Shown here in pieces: positions 8,795-17,499 of a stretch of DNA of 63,501 bases. Within the stretch, counting starts at the first letter, position 1. Each line of letters opens with the position of its first letter. The notes below the pieces were generated by a model. It was not told where the DNA came from. It worked only from the letters and a program-made list of their open reading frames with translations, and did not search any database. A program made the position numbers and the translations under genes. This stretch comes from Brevundimonas sp. AAP58 (GTDB lineage: Bacteria; Pseudomonadota; Alphaproteobacteria; Caulobacterales; Caulobacteraceae): contig NZ_LJHU01000056.1 in NCBI RefSeq assembly GCF_001295975.1, forward strand, positions 1-63,501, in the 5' to 3' direction.

Positions 8795-9433
8795 ATGACC
8801 GACACCTATCGCACCCGTTCCCCGGAAACCTGGAACGCGGCGCGCGACGCCTATCTCGCCGGCGAGACGGCCGAGAGCGTCTGCGCGCGGTTCGACCTCG
8901 GCCAGCGCACCTTTCGCGCCCGCGCCGCCGCCGAGGGGTGGCGCCGCGCGGACCAGCCCGACCCAGAACCCCTGGCGGCGACGCTCGAAGGCACCGACGA
9001 CCTCGACGACGCGGACGACGCGGTCCTCAGCCATATCGCTCGCTCCCAGATGGCCCGGGCTGCGCGGCGGGGTCTGGTGGGCGAGGCGCTTCGCTGGGCC
9101 CGCTTCGGCGAGGCGATCCAGCGGATGGCCCGGATCCGCGAGTCTGACGACCACGCGCAGGCGCTACGCAAGGCGCGAGCGCAGCGCGCCGCCAGCCGGG
9201 AAGCCAACAGCCTTCTTGACGAGGTCACCGCCAGCGCCCGCTCGATCGAGGTTCAGGCGCGCACCATTCTGGCCACTGAACGCGCGGCCGCTCGCCTGCG
9301 CTCGATCGGCCCGCACGATCTGCACGATCTGCACCCGAAATCCGACGCTGACACGCCTGACGAGGCGCCGCCCCGGCCCATGAGCCGCGCCGAGCGTCGC
9401 CGGGCACAGAGCAAGGCCCGAAAACGACGGTGA
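8795..9433 (+). CDS. Helix-turn-helix protein resembling terminase small-subunit N-termini
   Basis: A 212-aa basic protein. Residues 5-40 (WNAARDAYLAGETAESVCAR onward) look like the helix-turn-helix of phage terminase small subunits and similar DNA-binding proteins. The middle is helical, rich in Ala, Arg and Glu, and the tail ends in an Arg/Lys-rich stretch. There is no neighbouring large terminase or other phage gene, so a chromosomal DNA-binding protein is more likely than a live phage function. The GTG at 8789 is an alternative start. Confidence 0.6.
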   Translation: MTDTYRTRSPETWNAARDAYLAGETAESVCARFDLGQRTFRARAAAEGWRRADQPDPEPLAATLEGTDDLDDADDAVLSHIARSQMARAARRGLVGEALRWARFGEAIQRMARIRESDDHAQALRKARAQRAASREANSLLDEVTASARSIEVQARTILATERAAARLRSIGPHDLHDLHPKSDADTPDEAPPRPMSRAERRRAQSKARKRR

Positions 9434-9508
9434 CGGCCCCTCCGGACCTGTCGAAAGCTTAATCCCACGCCGCTTGCCGACCGCCCCTGACCGGGCGAAG
9501 GTCCGGCC

Positions 9509-10435
9509 ATGACCTCGGTGATCGAAACGCGCGGCCTGACCAAGACCTACGGGTCTGTTCGGGCTCTCGACGGCCTCAGCCTCAGCATCCCGCGCGGCGG
9601 GGTCTATGGCGTTCTGGGCCCCAACGGCGCGGGCAAGTCGACCCTGTTCCGCATCCTGCTGGGCCTGATCCGGCCCACGGCGGGAGAGGCCTCGGTGATG
9701 GGCGGGGCCGTTGGCGACGTCGCGGCGTCCCGCCGAATGGGCTCCATGATCGAGACACCGCGTTTTCCGCCCTTCATGACGGCGCGTCAGGTGCTGGAGT
9801 GGCTGTCGGCCGCCCACGGGCTGAAGGCCGACGCCGCGCGCGTCTCGGGCTGGCTCGAACGGGTGGGCCTGGCCGAGGCCGCCGACCGCCGGGTGCGGGG
9901 CTTTTCCGTTGGCATGCTCCAGCGCCTGGGCGTGGCCGCCGCCCTGATCACCGAGCCCGAGCTGGTCATCCTCGATGAACCCACCAGCGGCATGGACCCG
10001 CCCGGCATCCAGGAAATGCGGGCCCTGATCCGGTCGCTGTCCGAACGCGACGGCATCACCGTGATCCTCGCCAGTCACCAGCTTCTGGAGGTCCAGCGCG
10101 TCTGCGATCGCGTGGCCATCCTGAACCGGGGCAAGCTGGTGCGCGAAGGCGCGGTCAGCGACCTGACCTCGGCGGGCGAGCGGCTGCGCCTGTCGGTGAC
10201 GCCCATTTCGAAGACGCTTGAAGTGCTGGCCGCCCTGCCGAACGCCCACGGTTCGCTGGAAGGCGACGCCGTCATGGCCGCCCTGCCCCGCGCCGAGGCC
10301 CCCGCCCTGCTGCGCGCCCTGATCGAGGGCGGCGTCGATGTCGACGAGGCCCGTTGGGTCGGCGCCGACCTGGAGGCCGTGTTCATGACCGAGACCGGAT
10401 CGGTCCAGATGCCGGAGACCCTTCATGCTGGCTGA
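9509..10435 (+). CDS. ABC transporter ATP-binding protein (ABC-2 exporter)
   Basis: A 308-aa ATPase subunit. Walker A GPNGAGKST is at 37-45 and Walker B LVILDEPTSGMDP begins at 152. The signature loop reads FSVGMLQRLG (132-141), a degenerate LSGGQ as often seen in this branch. It resembles the CcmA/BcrA/NatA group that partners ABC-2 type permeases. Its last 11 bases overlap the start of the permease gene, so the two are co-translated; together they should form a homodimeric exporter. Substrate unknown. Confidence 0.92.
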   Translation: MTSVIETRGLTKTYGSVRALDGLSLSIPRGGVYGVLGPNGAGKSTLFRILLGLIRPTAGEASVMGGAVGDVAASRRMGSMIETPRFPPFMTARQVLEWLSAAHGLKADAARVSGWLERVGLAEAADRRVRGFSVGMLQRLGVAAALITEPELVILDEPTSGMDPPGIQEMRALIRSLSERDGITVILASHQLLEVQRVCDRVAILNRGKLVREGAVSDLTSAGERLRLSVTPISKTLEVLAALPNAHGSLEGDAVMAALPRAEAPALLRALIEGGVDVDEARWVGADLEAVFMTETGSVQMPETLHAG

Positions 10436-11303
10436 CGCGATCCGCTCCGAGACCTACCGCTTCACCCGTAACCGGATGGCCATGTTCTGGTCGATCCTGT
10501 TCGTGCCGGTCCTGTTCCTGGCCATTGGCACGGCGGTGCAGTTCTTCACCAAGGCCCGTATGGCCGAGATGTCGGAAGCCCTGCCGCCAGAACTGACCGC
10601 CGAGGGCGGACCGCTGGCCGCGTCAGGGCCGCTGGATCTGGGTCAGGGGCTGCTGGCCCAGGCGGGAGATTTCGCCAATCCCATCGTCATGCTGTTCGTC
10701 CTGATCGGGGCGGCCATCATCTATGCCGGCGACTACCGCTGGGAGACCTGGCGGCTGACCAGCGCGAGAAACACACGGATCAATCTGGTGGCGGGCAAGG
10801 TGGCGCTCGTGTTCGGCGTCGTTCTCGTCGCCCTGCTGACGTGGCTCGTCTTCGGCATGATCGGCGAACTGATCAAGGGCGCGATCTTCGAGCGCCCCCT
10901 GACCTTCACCTTCGCCGACGAACGGCCCGGCCAGTTCGCGGGCCTGATCGGCGTGACCGTCGCGCGAGTGATGCAGTTCACCATGATCGGCCTACTGGCC
11001 GCCGTCATGACCCGGTCCCTGCTCGCGGCCCTGTTCGTGCCGATGGTGGTGGCGATCGGCCAGTTCTTCCTGATGCAGGCCATGCCGCTCCTGGCCTGGA
11101 CCCCGGGCGACGTCCAGGCACACCTGCTCATCCCCGGCCTGTCGCACGACAGCCTCAAGCTGCTGCTTCAGGGCGGCCCGGACGCAGCCTCGGCTCCGGA
11201 CGGTCTGGCGTGGAAGGCGATCACGGGCCTGGCGATCTGGACGATCGTCCCCCTCGTCGCCGCCCTCGCCTGGTTCAGCCGGCAGGACCTGTCGAAGGAA
11301 TAG
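10425..11303 (+). CDS. ABC-2 type permease subunit
   Basis: A 292-aa membrane protein with about six hydrophobic segments. It opens with the cytoplasmic ADAIRSETYRFTRNRMA segment typical of ABC-2 permeases, then a first helix at about 20-38, a periplasmic loop, and helices clustered between 85 and 285. Partner of the ATPase encoded immediately upstream (11-base overlap). A lantibiotic- or natrium-type export role is possible but not shown. Confidence 0.85.
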   Translation: MLADAIRSETYRFTRNRMAMFWSILFVPVLFLAIGTAVQFFTKARMAEMSEALPPELTAEGGPLAASGPLDLGQGLLAQAGDFANPIVMLFVLIGAAIIYAGDYRWETWRLTSARNTRINLVAGKVALVFGVVLVALLTWLVFGMIGELIKGAIFERPLTFTFADERPGQFAGLIGVTVARVMQFTMIGLLAAVMTRSLLAALFVPMVVAIGQFFLMQAMPLLAWTPGDVQAHLLIPGLSHDSLKLLLQGGPDAASAPDGLAWKAITGLAIWTIVPLVAALAWFSRQDLSKE

Positions 11304-11307
11304 GGCC

Positions 11308-11961
11308 TCAGTCCTCGTCCGGCGCGCCCAGCGGGAAATAGCTCCGATAGGGCCGCGCCTCGTCCAGCGCGCGGGCATAGCTCGGCCGCGCCAGCAGCCG
11401 CCGGCGATAGGCCCACAAGTGCTCGAACCGCTGGGGGATCGCATGGGTCCAGTGGGCGTAGAGCAGGCCCGGCGCGGCACCGCAGTCCGCCAGGCTGAAG
11501 GTCTCGCCCGCGGCCCAGGTCCGGGTGGCCATGACGGCGTCCAGCCAGGCGTAGGCGGTCTCCAGCTTCGCGCGAGCCTCGGCGTCGGCGATGGGGTCGC
11601 GATCGGCCTCGGGGCGGAGCGCGTTGTAGATGATGCGCTGCTGGTTCGCCTGGAGGTGGTTGTCGAACACCCTGTCCATGAAGCGGACCTCCAGCGCGGC
11701 CTCGGGGTCGGCCGGGATCAGGGGTGTCTCCGGCGCGATCTGGTCCAGCCGTTCGATGATGATGGAGGTCTCGGCGAAGACGCGGCCGCCCTGCTTCAGG
11801 ATCGGGAACTGGCCGAAGGGCCAGACGGCTTTCAGCTCATCCATCGCGCCGGGTTGCTCGAGGTTCCGGTGCTCGAACGGGAGGCCCTTCTCGTAGAAGG
11901 CGACGAGGGCCTTCTGGCAGTAGGAGGAGAAGGGGTGGCTGTAGAGAACGAGGTCGGTCAT
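11308..11961 (-). CDS. Glutathione S-transferase family protein
   Basis: A 217-aa GST. The thioredoxin-like N-domain starts LVLYSHPFSSYCQKALVAF, with the glutathione-binding region FGQFPILKQGG followed by ETSIIIERL near 65-75. The alpha-helical C-domain contains FSLADCGAAPGLLYA around 155, the conserved capping motif. Start chosen at the ATG at 11961, where the fold begins, rather than the frame start at 11976. It is convergent with the ABC permease gene (four-base gap). Substrate unknown; conjugation or peroxide defence are typical. Confidence 0.88.
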   Translation of the reverse strand: MTDLVLYSHPFSSYCQKALVAFYEKGLPFEHRNLEQPGAMDELKAVWPFGQFPILKQGGRVFAETSIIIERLDQIAPETPLIPADPEAALEVRFMDRVFDNHLQANQQRIIYNALRPEADRDPIADAEARAKLETAYAWLDAVMATRTWAAGETFSLADCGAAPGLLYAHWTHAIPQRFEHLWAYRRRLLARPSYARALDEARPYRSYFPLGAPDED

Positions 11962-11999
11962 CCGCCGATCCTGCAACCGCGTCGCGCGGCGGCCAAACG

Positions 12000-12033
12000 A
12001 AAAGGGCGACCCGGTCGCCCGGATCGCCCTTTC
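12000..12033 (-). terminator. Rho-independent terminator after rplQ
   Basis: Minus-strand RNA has a nine-base-pair stem (12001-12009 pairs with 12024-12032, AAAGGGCGA/TCGCCCTTT) around a G/C-rich loop, followed by a short T-rich run. It lies 26 bases beyond the rplQ stop and closes the long ribosomal protein operon. Confidence 0.7.
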
Positions 12034-12058
12034 AGATCGTCAGCGATGAAGCCGAGGC

Positions 12059-12478
12059 TCAGGCCTCGTCATCGCCCTCGTAGGACATGACCGGACCCGA
12101 GTCCTGGCCCTTGGCCGAGACGTCGCGGTCGACGAACTCGATGACGGCCATCGGAGCGTTGTCGCCGTGACGGTAGCCGGCCTTCATGATGCGGATGTAG
12201 CCGCCGTTGCGGTCGGCGTAGCGCGGGCCGATCGTCTCGAACAGCTTGCCGACCTGGGTCACATCGCGGACCTGGCTGATGGCCTGACGGCGGGCGTGCA
12301 GGTCGCCCTTCTTGCCGAGCGTGACCAGCTTCTCGACGAAGGGCCGCAGCTCCTTGGCCTTGGGCAGGGTCGTCGTGATCTGCTCGTGCTTGATCAGCGA
12401 GGCGGCCATGTTGGCGAACATGGCCTGGCGGTGGCTGACCGTACGGCCGAGCTTGCGATAGGCGGCGCCGTGGCGCAT
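12059..12478 (-). CDS. rplQ: 50S ribosomal protein L17
   Basis: Ribosomal protein L17, 139 aa, placed near the peptide exit tunnel of the 50S subunit. [20 protein letters not shown] and the [20 protein letters not shown] segment are diagnostic. The C-terminal tail after about residue 118 is longer and acidic (ends EGDDEA). Last gene of the alpha operon, downstream of rpoA by 101 bases, with an AGGAGAG ribosome-binding site. Confidence 0.98.
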   Translation of the reverse strand: MRHGAAYRKLGRTVSHRQAMFANMAASLIKHEQITTTLPKAKELRPFVEKLVTLGKKGDLHARRQAISQVRDVTQVGKLFETIGPRYADRNGGYIRIMKAGYRHGDNAPMAVIEFVDRDVSAKGQDSGPVMSYEGDDEA

Positions 12479-12579
12479 CGGGGTCTCTCCTACTCAACCC
12501 CGGTTTCCGACAGAGCCGGACCTGGGGCTTTTCCTTCTAACCGCTCCGCGACCCGGGGGCCTTGGGCGGAGGGTTGAAA

Positions 12580-13599
12580 CTAGATCTGGTCGTCGAACTT
12601 CTTGGCCAGATCTTCGATGTTTTCGGGCGGCCAGTTCGGCACGTCCATGCCGAGCGACAGACCCATGGAGGTCAGGACCTCCTTGATCTCGTTCAGCGAC
12701 TTGCGGCCGAAGTTCGGGGTGCGAAGCATCTCGCCCTCGGTCTTCTGGATCAGGTCGCCGATGTAGACGATGTTGTCGTTCTTCAGGCAGTTGGCCGAGC
12801 GGACCGACAGCTCCAGCTCGTCGACCTTCTTCAGCAGGGCCGGGTTGAACGGCAGGTCCGGCTTGCCTTCGGTGGCCTCGACGGCCTTCTTGGGCTCTTC
12901 GAAGGTGATGAAGATCTGCAGCTGGTCCTGAAGGATGCGCGAGGCGTAGGCCACCGCGTCCACCGGCGAAACCGCGCCGTTGGTCTCGACTTCCATGATC
13001 AGCTTGTCGTAGTCCAGCGACTGGCCCTGACGGGTCGGCTCGACGCGATAGGCGACGCGCTTGACCGGCGAATACAGGGCGTCGACGGCGATCAGGCCGA
13101 TCGGGGCGTCTTCCGGGCGGTTGAACTCGGACGCGACATAGCCCTTGCCGTTCTGGACGGTCAGTTCCATGCGGATCGAGGCACCATCGTCCAGCGTGCA
13201 GAGCACGTGATCGGGGTTCAGGACCTCGATGTCGGCCGGCGCGTCAATCTGGCCGGCGGTGACAGGCCCAGGGCCGGTGGCGCGCAGCGTCATGCGCTTG
13301 GGGCCCTCGGCGTGCATGCGCAGCGCCAGCTGCTTGATGTTCAGCACGATGTCGACGACGTCCTCGCGCACGCCTTCCAGCGACGAGAACTCGTGCACCA
13401 CGCCGTCGATCTGGATGGCGGTCACAGCCGCGCCTTGCAGCGACGACAGGAGAACGCGGCGGAGCGCATTGCCGAGCGTCACGCCAAAGCCGCGCTCCAG
13501 AGGCTCGGCCACCAGACGCGCCTTGCGCTGCGCGTCGGAACCCAGCTCGATCTGCGGCTTCTCGGGACGGATCAGCTCTTGCCAGTTACGTTCGATCAT
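12580..13599 (-). CDS. rpoA: DNA-directed RNA polymerase subunit alpha
   Basis: The 339-aa alpha subunit of RNA polymerase. The N-terminal assembly domain contains [20 protein letters not shown] around 33-52. The C-terminal domain contains [20 protein letters not shown] and [14 protein letters not shown] (about 265-310), which binds UP elements and activators. Usual length. It follows rpsK across a 95-base structured spacer and precedes rplQ; no rpsD lies in this cluster. Confidence 0.99.
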   Translation of the reverse strand: MIERNWQELIRPEKPQIELGSDAQRKARLVAEPLERGFGVTLGNALRRVLLSSLQGAAVTAIQIDGVVHEFSSLEGVREDVVDIVLNIKQLALRMHAEGPKRMTLRATGPGPVTAGQIDAPADIEVLNPDHVLCTLDDGASIRMELTVQNGKGYVASEFNRPEDAPIGLIAVDALYSPVKRVAYRVEPTRQGQSLDYDKLIMEVETNGAVSPVDAVAYASRILQDQLQIFITFEEPKKAVEATEGKPDLPFNPALLKKVDELELSVRSANCLKNDNIVYIGDLIQKTEGEMLRTPNFGRKSLNEIKEVLTSMGLSLGMDVPNWPPENIEDLAKKFDDQI

Positions 13600-13622
13600 A
13601 GGTGTCCCTAACGAGTGTCGCC

Positions 13623-13655
13623 GGTTCCCCTGACCTCGTCAGGTGAGGCGGAACC
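13623..13655. repeat. Nested inverted repeat in the rpsK-rpoA spacer
   Basis: An outer GGTTCC/GGAACC pair (13623-13628 and 13650-13655) encloses a six-base-pair hairpin CCTGAC/GTCAGG (13629-13634 and 13638-13643). The RNA of the minus-strand operon could fold here between rpsK and rpoA. There is no T-run, so it may be an RNA processing or stability element rather than a terminator. Confidence 0.45.
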
Positions 13656-13694
13656 AGCGGAGAATGAGGTCAGCGGCGGTCTACGAAGCGGCGC

Positions 13695-14084
13695 TTAGAC
13701 GCGGCGACGCTTGGGCGGACGGCAGCCGTTGTGCGGCATCGGGGTGACGTCGCGGATGGTGGTGATGGTCATGCCGACGGCCTGAAGGGCACGCAGCGCC
13801 GACTCGCGGCCGGAACCCGGACCCGAGACGTTGACTTCCAGGGTGCGGACGCCGTGCTCGGCGGCCTTCTTGCCCGCGTCTTCGGCGGCCATCTGGGCGG
13901 CGTAGGGCGTCGACTTGCGCGAACCCTTGAAGCCCATGTGACCGGCCGACGACCAGGAAATCGCGTTCCCCTGCGCGTCGGTGATGGTCACCATGGTGTT
14001 GTTGAAGGACGCATTCACGTGGGCGACGCCCGAGGTGATGTTCTTGCGCTCGCGCTTCTTTACGCGACCCGGTTCCTTGGCCAT
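13695..14084 (-). CDS. rpsK: 30S ribosomal protein S11
   Basis: Ribosomal protein S11, 129 aa, part of the 30S platform near the E site. [20 protein letters not shown], the [11 protein letters not shown] segment and the C-terminal [18 protein letters not shown] are characteristic. It lies 12 bases downstream of rpsM in the alpha operon. Confidence 0.99.
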   Translation of the reverse strand: MAKEPGRVKKRERKNITSGVAHVNASFNNTMVTITDAQGNAISWSSAGHMGFKGSRKSTPYAAQMAAEDAGKKAAEHGVRTLEVNVSGPGSGRESALRALQAVGMTITTIRDVTPMPHNGCRPPKRRRV

Positions 14085-14096
14085 CAGCTAGCTCTC

Positions 14097-14465
14097 TTAC
14101 TTCTTCTTGCCGGCGATCGGCTTGGCGGGACCCTTGCGGGTGCGGGCGTTGGTGTGGGTGCGCTGGCCGCGGACCGGCAGGCCCTTGCGGTGACGCAGGC
14201 CGCGGTAGCAGGCCAGGTCCATCAGACGCTTGATGTTCATCGAGGTCTCGCGGCGCAGGTCGCCCTCGACGGTGTGATCCTTGTCGATGGTCTCGCGGAT
14301 CTGCAGGACCTCGGCGTCGGTCAGCTGGTTGACCCGGCGCGAGGCCTCGATGCCGACCTTCTCGGTGATCTCCTGGGCGGACTTGGGTCCGATGCCATGG
14401 ATATACTGCAGCGCGATGACGACGCGCTTGTTGGTCGGGATGTTGACGCCAGCGATACGGGCCAC
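14097..14465 (-). CDS. rpsM: 30S ribosomal protein S13
   Basis: Ribosomal protein S13, 122 aa, in the 30S head contacting the 50S subunit. Starting at the GTG at 14465 gives [15 protein letters not shown], matching the canonical N-terminus, with a GGAGAG ribosome-binding site just upstream; the longer frame to 14513 adds non-family residues. The C-terminus has [19 protein letters not shown]. It is the first gene after a strong promoter (14551-14578), so rpsM-rpsK-rpoA-rplQ can be transcribed independently of the upstream run. Confidence 0.98.
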   Translation of the reverse strand: MARIAGVNIPTNKRVVIALQYIHGIGPKSAQEITEKVGIEASRRVNQLTDAEVLQIRETIDKDHTVEGDLRRETSMNIKRLMDLACYRGLRHRKGLPVRGQRTHTNARTRKGPAKPIAGKKK

Positions 14466-14550
14466 GAAGCTCTCCAGATACGCGTTTCCGGACGCAACAA
14501 ACGCTCCGGTCAACAGACCAGGAGCGTGGCGCCCTTCGCGGGAAGCGCGC

Positions 14551-14578
14551 CTTATACAGGTGATTCAGGTTCCGTCAA
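14551..14578 (-). promoter_or_regulatory. Sigma-70 type promoter for rpsM-rpsK-rpoA-rplQ
   Basis: On the minus strand TTGACG (plus 14573-14578) is separated by 16 bases from TATAAG (plus 14551-14556). This is the best promoter-like match I found in the window and sits in the 135-base spacer between the TonB-like gene and rpsM. Transcription would start near 14544, leaving a leader of about 80 nt before the GTG of rpsM. Confidence 0.65.
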
Positions 14579-14581
14579 CGC

Positions 14582-14597
14582 CCGTTGCCGTCGGCAA
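14582..14597 (-). terminator. Small hairpin after the TonB-like gene
   Basis: A six-base-pair inverted repeat (GTTGCC/GGCAAC) lies four bases past the stop of the TonB-like gene, directly upstream of the rpsM promoter. It lacks a T-run, so it would be at best a weak or Rho-assisted terminator. Confidence 0.35.
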
Positions 14598-14600
14598 CAG

Positions 14601-15362
14601 TCACCCCTGTCGCCCGAACTGGACGAAGACGGTCACGCGGAAGCCCTCGACCACACGGCCCGAGGCCGTGGTCGGCGGGCGGAAACGGAAGTGGGTCTCG
14701 GCGATGCGGACGGCGGCGTCGCCGAAACCCAGGCCGCCCGGCGTCTCGTCCACGATGCGGCAGGCCTCGAGCCGGGTGTCGGCACGGATGACGCAGTTGA
14801 CCGAGGCGCGGCCGGGGATGCGGCGACGGCGGGCCTCTGGCGGCACGAAGTCCATGATCTCCCCGTTGGAGGCGCCGCGCAGGATCTGGGCGCCCGTGCC
14901 CGATCCCGGTCCGGCTCCCTCTCCGGTTCCGGTGCCCGTGCCCGTCCCCTCCCCGCCCTGACCGAGGCCGCTGTTCAGGGTGACGGTCGGAGAGGCCCCG
15001 ACGACGAGGGTGGGTTCAGGGGCAGGCGTCGGCGGAAGGACGGGAAGTTCGGGACGGACGCGCGGCGGGTCCGGCGGCCGGTTGACCCGCGACGCGGCGG
15101 CGGGCGCCCCCCCGCCGGGATCAGCAGCGGGCTCTGGATCCGGCAGAGGTGGCGGTGGAGGCGGCGGCGCAATCTCCAACAGCTCGACCGAGATCGGCAG
15201 TTGCAGGGGGATTGGCGGTGGCGAAGCGCGCGACAGTCCGATGGCGGCCAGGACACCGACATGGGCGGCCACGACCGTGGCGACCACGGCCGGGCGGGTC
15301 CATCGCTTCGCTTTCGCGTCTGACAGGAACTGGGCCACGCGTCGGGGTATCATCGGGGTCAT
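14601..15362 (-). CDS. TonB-like energy transducer
   Basis: A 253-aa protein with TonB architecture: a short cytoplasmic N-terminus, one membrane anchor (about residues 23-44, AVVATVVAAHVGVLAAIGL), a long proline-rich spacer (50-115), a glycine/threonine-rich linker (128-150), and a C-terminal TonB domain from about 165 (ASVNCVIRADTRLEACRIV, later FRFRPPTTASGRVVEGF). Such proteins pass proton-motive energy from ExbB/ExbD to outer-membrane receptors. No exbB or exbD lies nearby. Its position between adk and rpsM inside the ribosomal run is unusual. The ATG at 15350-15353 region (residue 4) is an alternative start. Confidence 0.82.
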   Translation of the reverse strand: MTPMIPRRVAQFLSDAKAKRWTRPAVVATVVAAHVGVLAAIGLSRASPPPIPLQLPISVELLEIAPPPPPPPLPDPEPAADPGGGAPAAASRVNRPPDPPRVRPELPVLPPTPAPEPTLVVGASPTVTLNSGLGQGGEGTGTGTGTGEGAGPGSGTGAQILRGASNGEIMDFVPPEARRRRIPGRASVNCVIRADTRLEACRIVDETPGGLGFGDAAVRIAETHFRFRPPTTASGRVVEGFRVTVFVQFGRQG

Positions 15363-15418
15363 GAACGCATGAGACGGCGAAGCGTCACCTTGCGTTCATT
15401 TGGCCGGCGACGCGAGCC

Positions 15419-15991
15419 TCAGGCGGTCTTGCCGTCCAGAGCCGCATCGATCGCGGCGGCCACGCTGTCGATCGAGCCCATGCCGTCGACCTCGGTCAGG
15501 AGGCCCTTGTCCCCGTAATAGGGCAGGAGCGGCGCGGTGTTCCTGTTGTAGGCGTCCAGCCGGACCTTGAAGCTGTCCGGGTTGTCGTCCGGACGGCCCT
15601 GGTCGGCGTAGCGTTTGGCGATCCGCTCCATCAGGGCCGCGTCGTCGACTTTCAGCCGCACGACGTGGTCGATCTTCTTGTCCAGCTTGGCCAGCATGGC
15701 GTCCAGCGCCTCGGCCTGCGGCACCGTTCGGGGGAAGCCGTCGAAGATGGCCCCGCCCGCGTCCTCGGCCTCCTTCAGTCGGGCCTCGATGAGGGCGATG
15801 ACGATGGCGTCACTGACCAGCTCGCCACGCGACATGATCGCCTGGCATTCCAGACCCAGCTTCGAGCCCGAGGCGATGGCTTCGCGCAGCATGTCGCCGG
15901 TCGATAGCTGGACCATGCCGCGCTGTTCGACCAGCCGCTTGGCCTGCGTGCCCTTGCCGGCCGCCGGGGGCCCAAAGAGGATCAGGTTCAT
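15419..15991 (-). CDS. adk: Adenylate kinase (short-LID form)
   Basis: A 190-aa adenylate kinase converting ATP + AMP to 2 ADP in the cytoplasm. The P-loop GPPAAGKGTQ is near residue 7, the AMP-binding region follows with STGDMLREAI and GFPRTVPQAEAL. At 190 residues it has the short LID without the zinc-binding insertion. It lies 24 bases downstream of secY, the common secY-adk arrangement. Confidence 0.98.
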   Translation of the reverse strand: MNLILFGPPAAGKGTQAKRLVEQRGMVQLSTGDMLREAIASGSKLGLECQAIMSRGELVSDAIVIALIEARLKEAEDAGGAIFDGFPRTVPQAEALDAMLAKLDKKIDHVVRLKVDDAALMERIAKRYADQGRPDDNPDSFKVRLDAYNRNTAPLLPYYGDKGLLTEVDGMGSIDSVAAAIDAALDGKTA

Positions 15992-16015
15992 TCCGAGGCC
16001 CCCCTTGAGCCGGTG

Positions 16016-17392
16016 CTAGCGGCGCACGGGCGCGGGCGCGCCCCGGCCACCACGACCGCGCAGCTTGGCCTTCTTGATGAGGCCCTCGTACTGGTGCGCC
16101 AGAAGCTGTGACTGAATCTGCGCCACCGTGTCCATGGTCACCGAGACGACGATCAGGATCGAGGTGCCGCCGAAATAGATGCCGCCCATCTGGTTGACCA
16201 TGAACTCGGGCAGCAGGCAGACGGCGGTGATGTAGGCCGCGCCGATCACCGTCAGACGGGTGAGGACGTAGTCCAGATACTCCGCCGTGCGCTTGCCCGG
16301 ACGGATGCCCGGCAGGAAGCCGCCGTATTTGCGCAGGTTCTCGGCCGTGTCCTCGGGATTGAAGGTGATCGAGGTGTAGAAGAAGCAGAAGAACACGATC
16401 AGCGCGCCGTAGAGGGCGATGAACAGCGGCTGGCCCTGTTGCAGCTGACCGGTAACGACCGGGAGCCAGTCCATCCAGCCCGGCAGGTCCGCCGTGGCCG
16501 TGAGCTGCGCAACCGTGGTCGGCAACAGCAGCAGCGACGAGGCGAAGATCGGCGGAATGACGCCGGCCGTGTTCACCTTCAGCGGCAGGAAGCTGCGCTC
16601 CCCGCCCGCCATGCGATTGCCTTCCTGACGCTTGGGATACTGGATCAGCAGACGCCGCTGAGCCCGCTCCATGAAGACGATGAAGACGACGAGCGCGATC
16701 GCGAGAGCGGCGATGAAGAGCAGCATGAAGACCGACATCTGCCCTTGCTGGGCCAGGCCCAGCAGACGAGCGGTCGCGCTGGGCAGCAGCGCCACGATGC
16801 CGGCGAAGATGATCAGCGAGATGCCGTTGCCGACGCCACGCGCCGTGACCTGTTCGCCCAGCCACATCAGGAACATGGTGCCGCCCGTCAGGCTGACGAC
16901 CGTGGTGACGATGAAGAACAGGCCCGGCTCATCGACCAGACCCTGCTGGGCGTTGAGGCCGACCGCGATGCCGAACGACTGGGCCAGCGCCAGGGCAACC
17001 GTCAGGTAGCGCGTGTACTGGTTCAGCTGCTTCCTGCCGCTCTCGCCGCCTTCCTTCTTCAGCTTCTCCCACGGCGGATAGACCGCGCCCATCAGCTGCA
17101 CGATGATCGAGGCCGAGATGTAGGGCATCACGTTCAGGGCGAAGACGGCCATCCGCTCGACGGCGCCGCCCGAGAACATGTTGAACATATCCAGCACACC
17201 CCGTTGACCATCCGGGTTCTGGAAGAACTGGAGAAAGGCCTCGGAGTTGATCCCCGGGATCGGGATGTAGGTCCCGATGCGATAGACCAGCAGCGCCATC
17301 AGCGTGAACAGCAGGCGCTTGTGCAGCTCGGTCGCCTTGGCGAACGAGCCCATGTTCATATTCGCGGCGAGTTGTTCGGCGGCCGAAGCCAT
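16016..17392 (-). CDS. secY: Protein translocase subunit SecY
   Basis: The 458-aa channel subunit of the Sec translocon, with ten membrane segments. Recognisable stretches include KRLLFTLMALLVYRIGTYIP near 25-45, the plug-region SGGAVERMAVFALNVMPYI, LGEQVTARGVGNGISLIIF, and PGIRPGKRTAEYLDYVLTRL. The C-terminus carries a short basic Arg/Gly extension. It sits between rplO (107-base structured gap) and adk. Confidence 0.99.
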   Translation of the reverse strand: MASAAEQLAANMNMGSFAKATELHKRLLFTLMALLVYRIGTYIPIPGINSEAFLQFFQNPDGQRGVLDMFNMFSGGAVERMAVFALNVMPYISASIIVQLMGAVYPPWEKLKKEGGESGRKQLNQYTRYLTVALALAQSFGIAVGLNAQQGLVDEPGLFFIVTTVVSLTGGTMFLMWLGEQVTARGVGNGISLIIFAGIVALLPSATARLLGLAQQGQMSVFMLLFIAALAIALVVFIVFMERAQRRLLIQYPKRQEGNRMAGGERSFLPLKVNTAGVIPPIFASSLLLLPTTVAQLTATADLPGWMDWLPVVTGQLQQGQPLFIALYGALIVFFCFFYTSITFNPEDTAENLRKYGGFLPGIRPGKRTAEYLDYVLTRLTVIGAAYITAVCLLPEFMVNQMGGIYFGGTSILIVVSVTMDTVAQIQSQLLAHQYEGLIKKAKLRGRGGRGAPAPVRR

Positions 17393-17462
17393 GTGTCGTT
17401 ACCCCGACTGATCAGAACGCGGCGCATCGACGAGAATCCGACGCCATCGTCCAGATAGGCGA

Positions 17463-17488
17463 CGGGCGGCCTCTTGGGGAGACCGCCC
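17463..17488. repeat. Hairpin between rplO and secY
   Basis: A GGGCGG/CCGCCC inverted repeat with additional pairing in between lies 11 bases past the rplO stop. No T-run follows on the minus strand, so read-through into secY is expected; it may limit 3' decay or attenuate transcription. Confidence 0.4.
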
Positions 17489-17499
17489 GCGCTTTATTG

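Noticed and set aside
13731..15323. 530-aa plus-strand open frame across rpsK, rpsM and the TonB-like gene
   Set aside because: It is antisense to well-supported genes, low in complexity and lacks any family motif; long antisense frames are expected in this GC-rich DNA.
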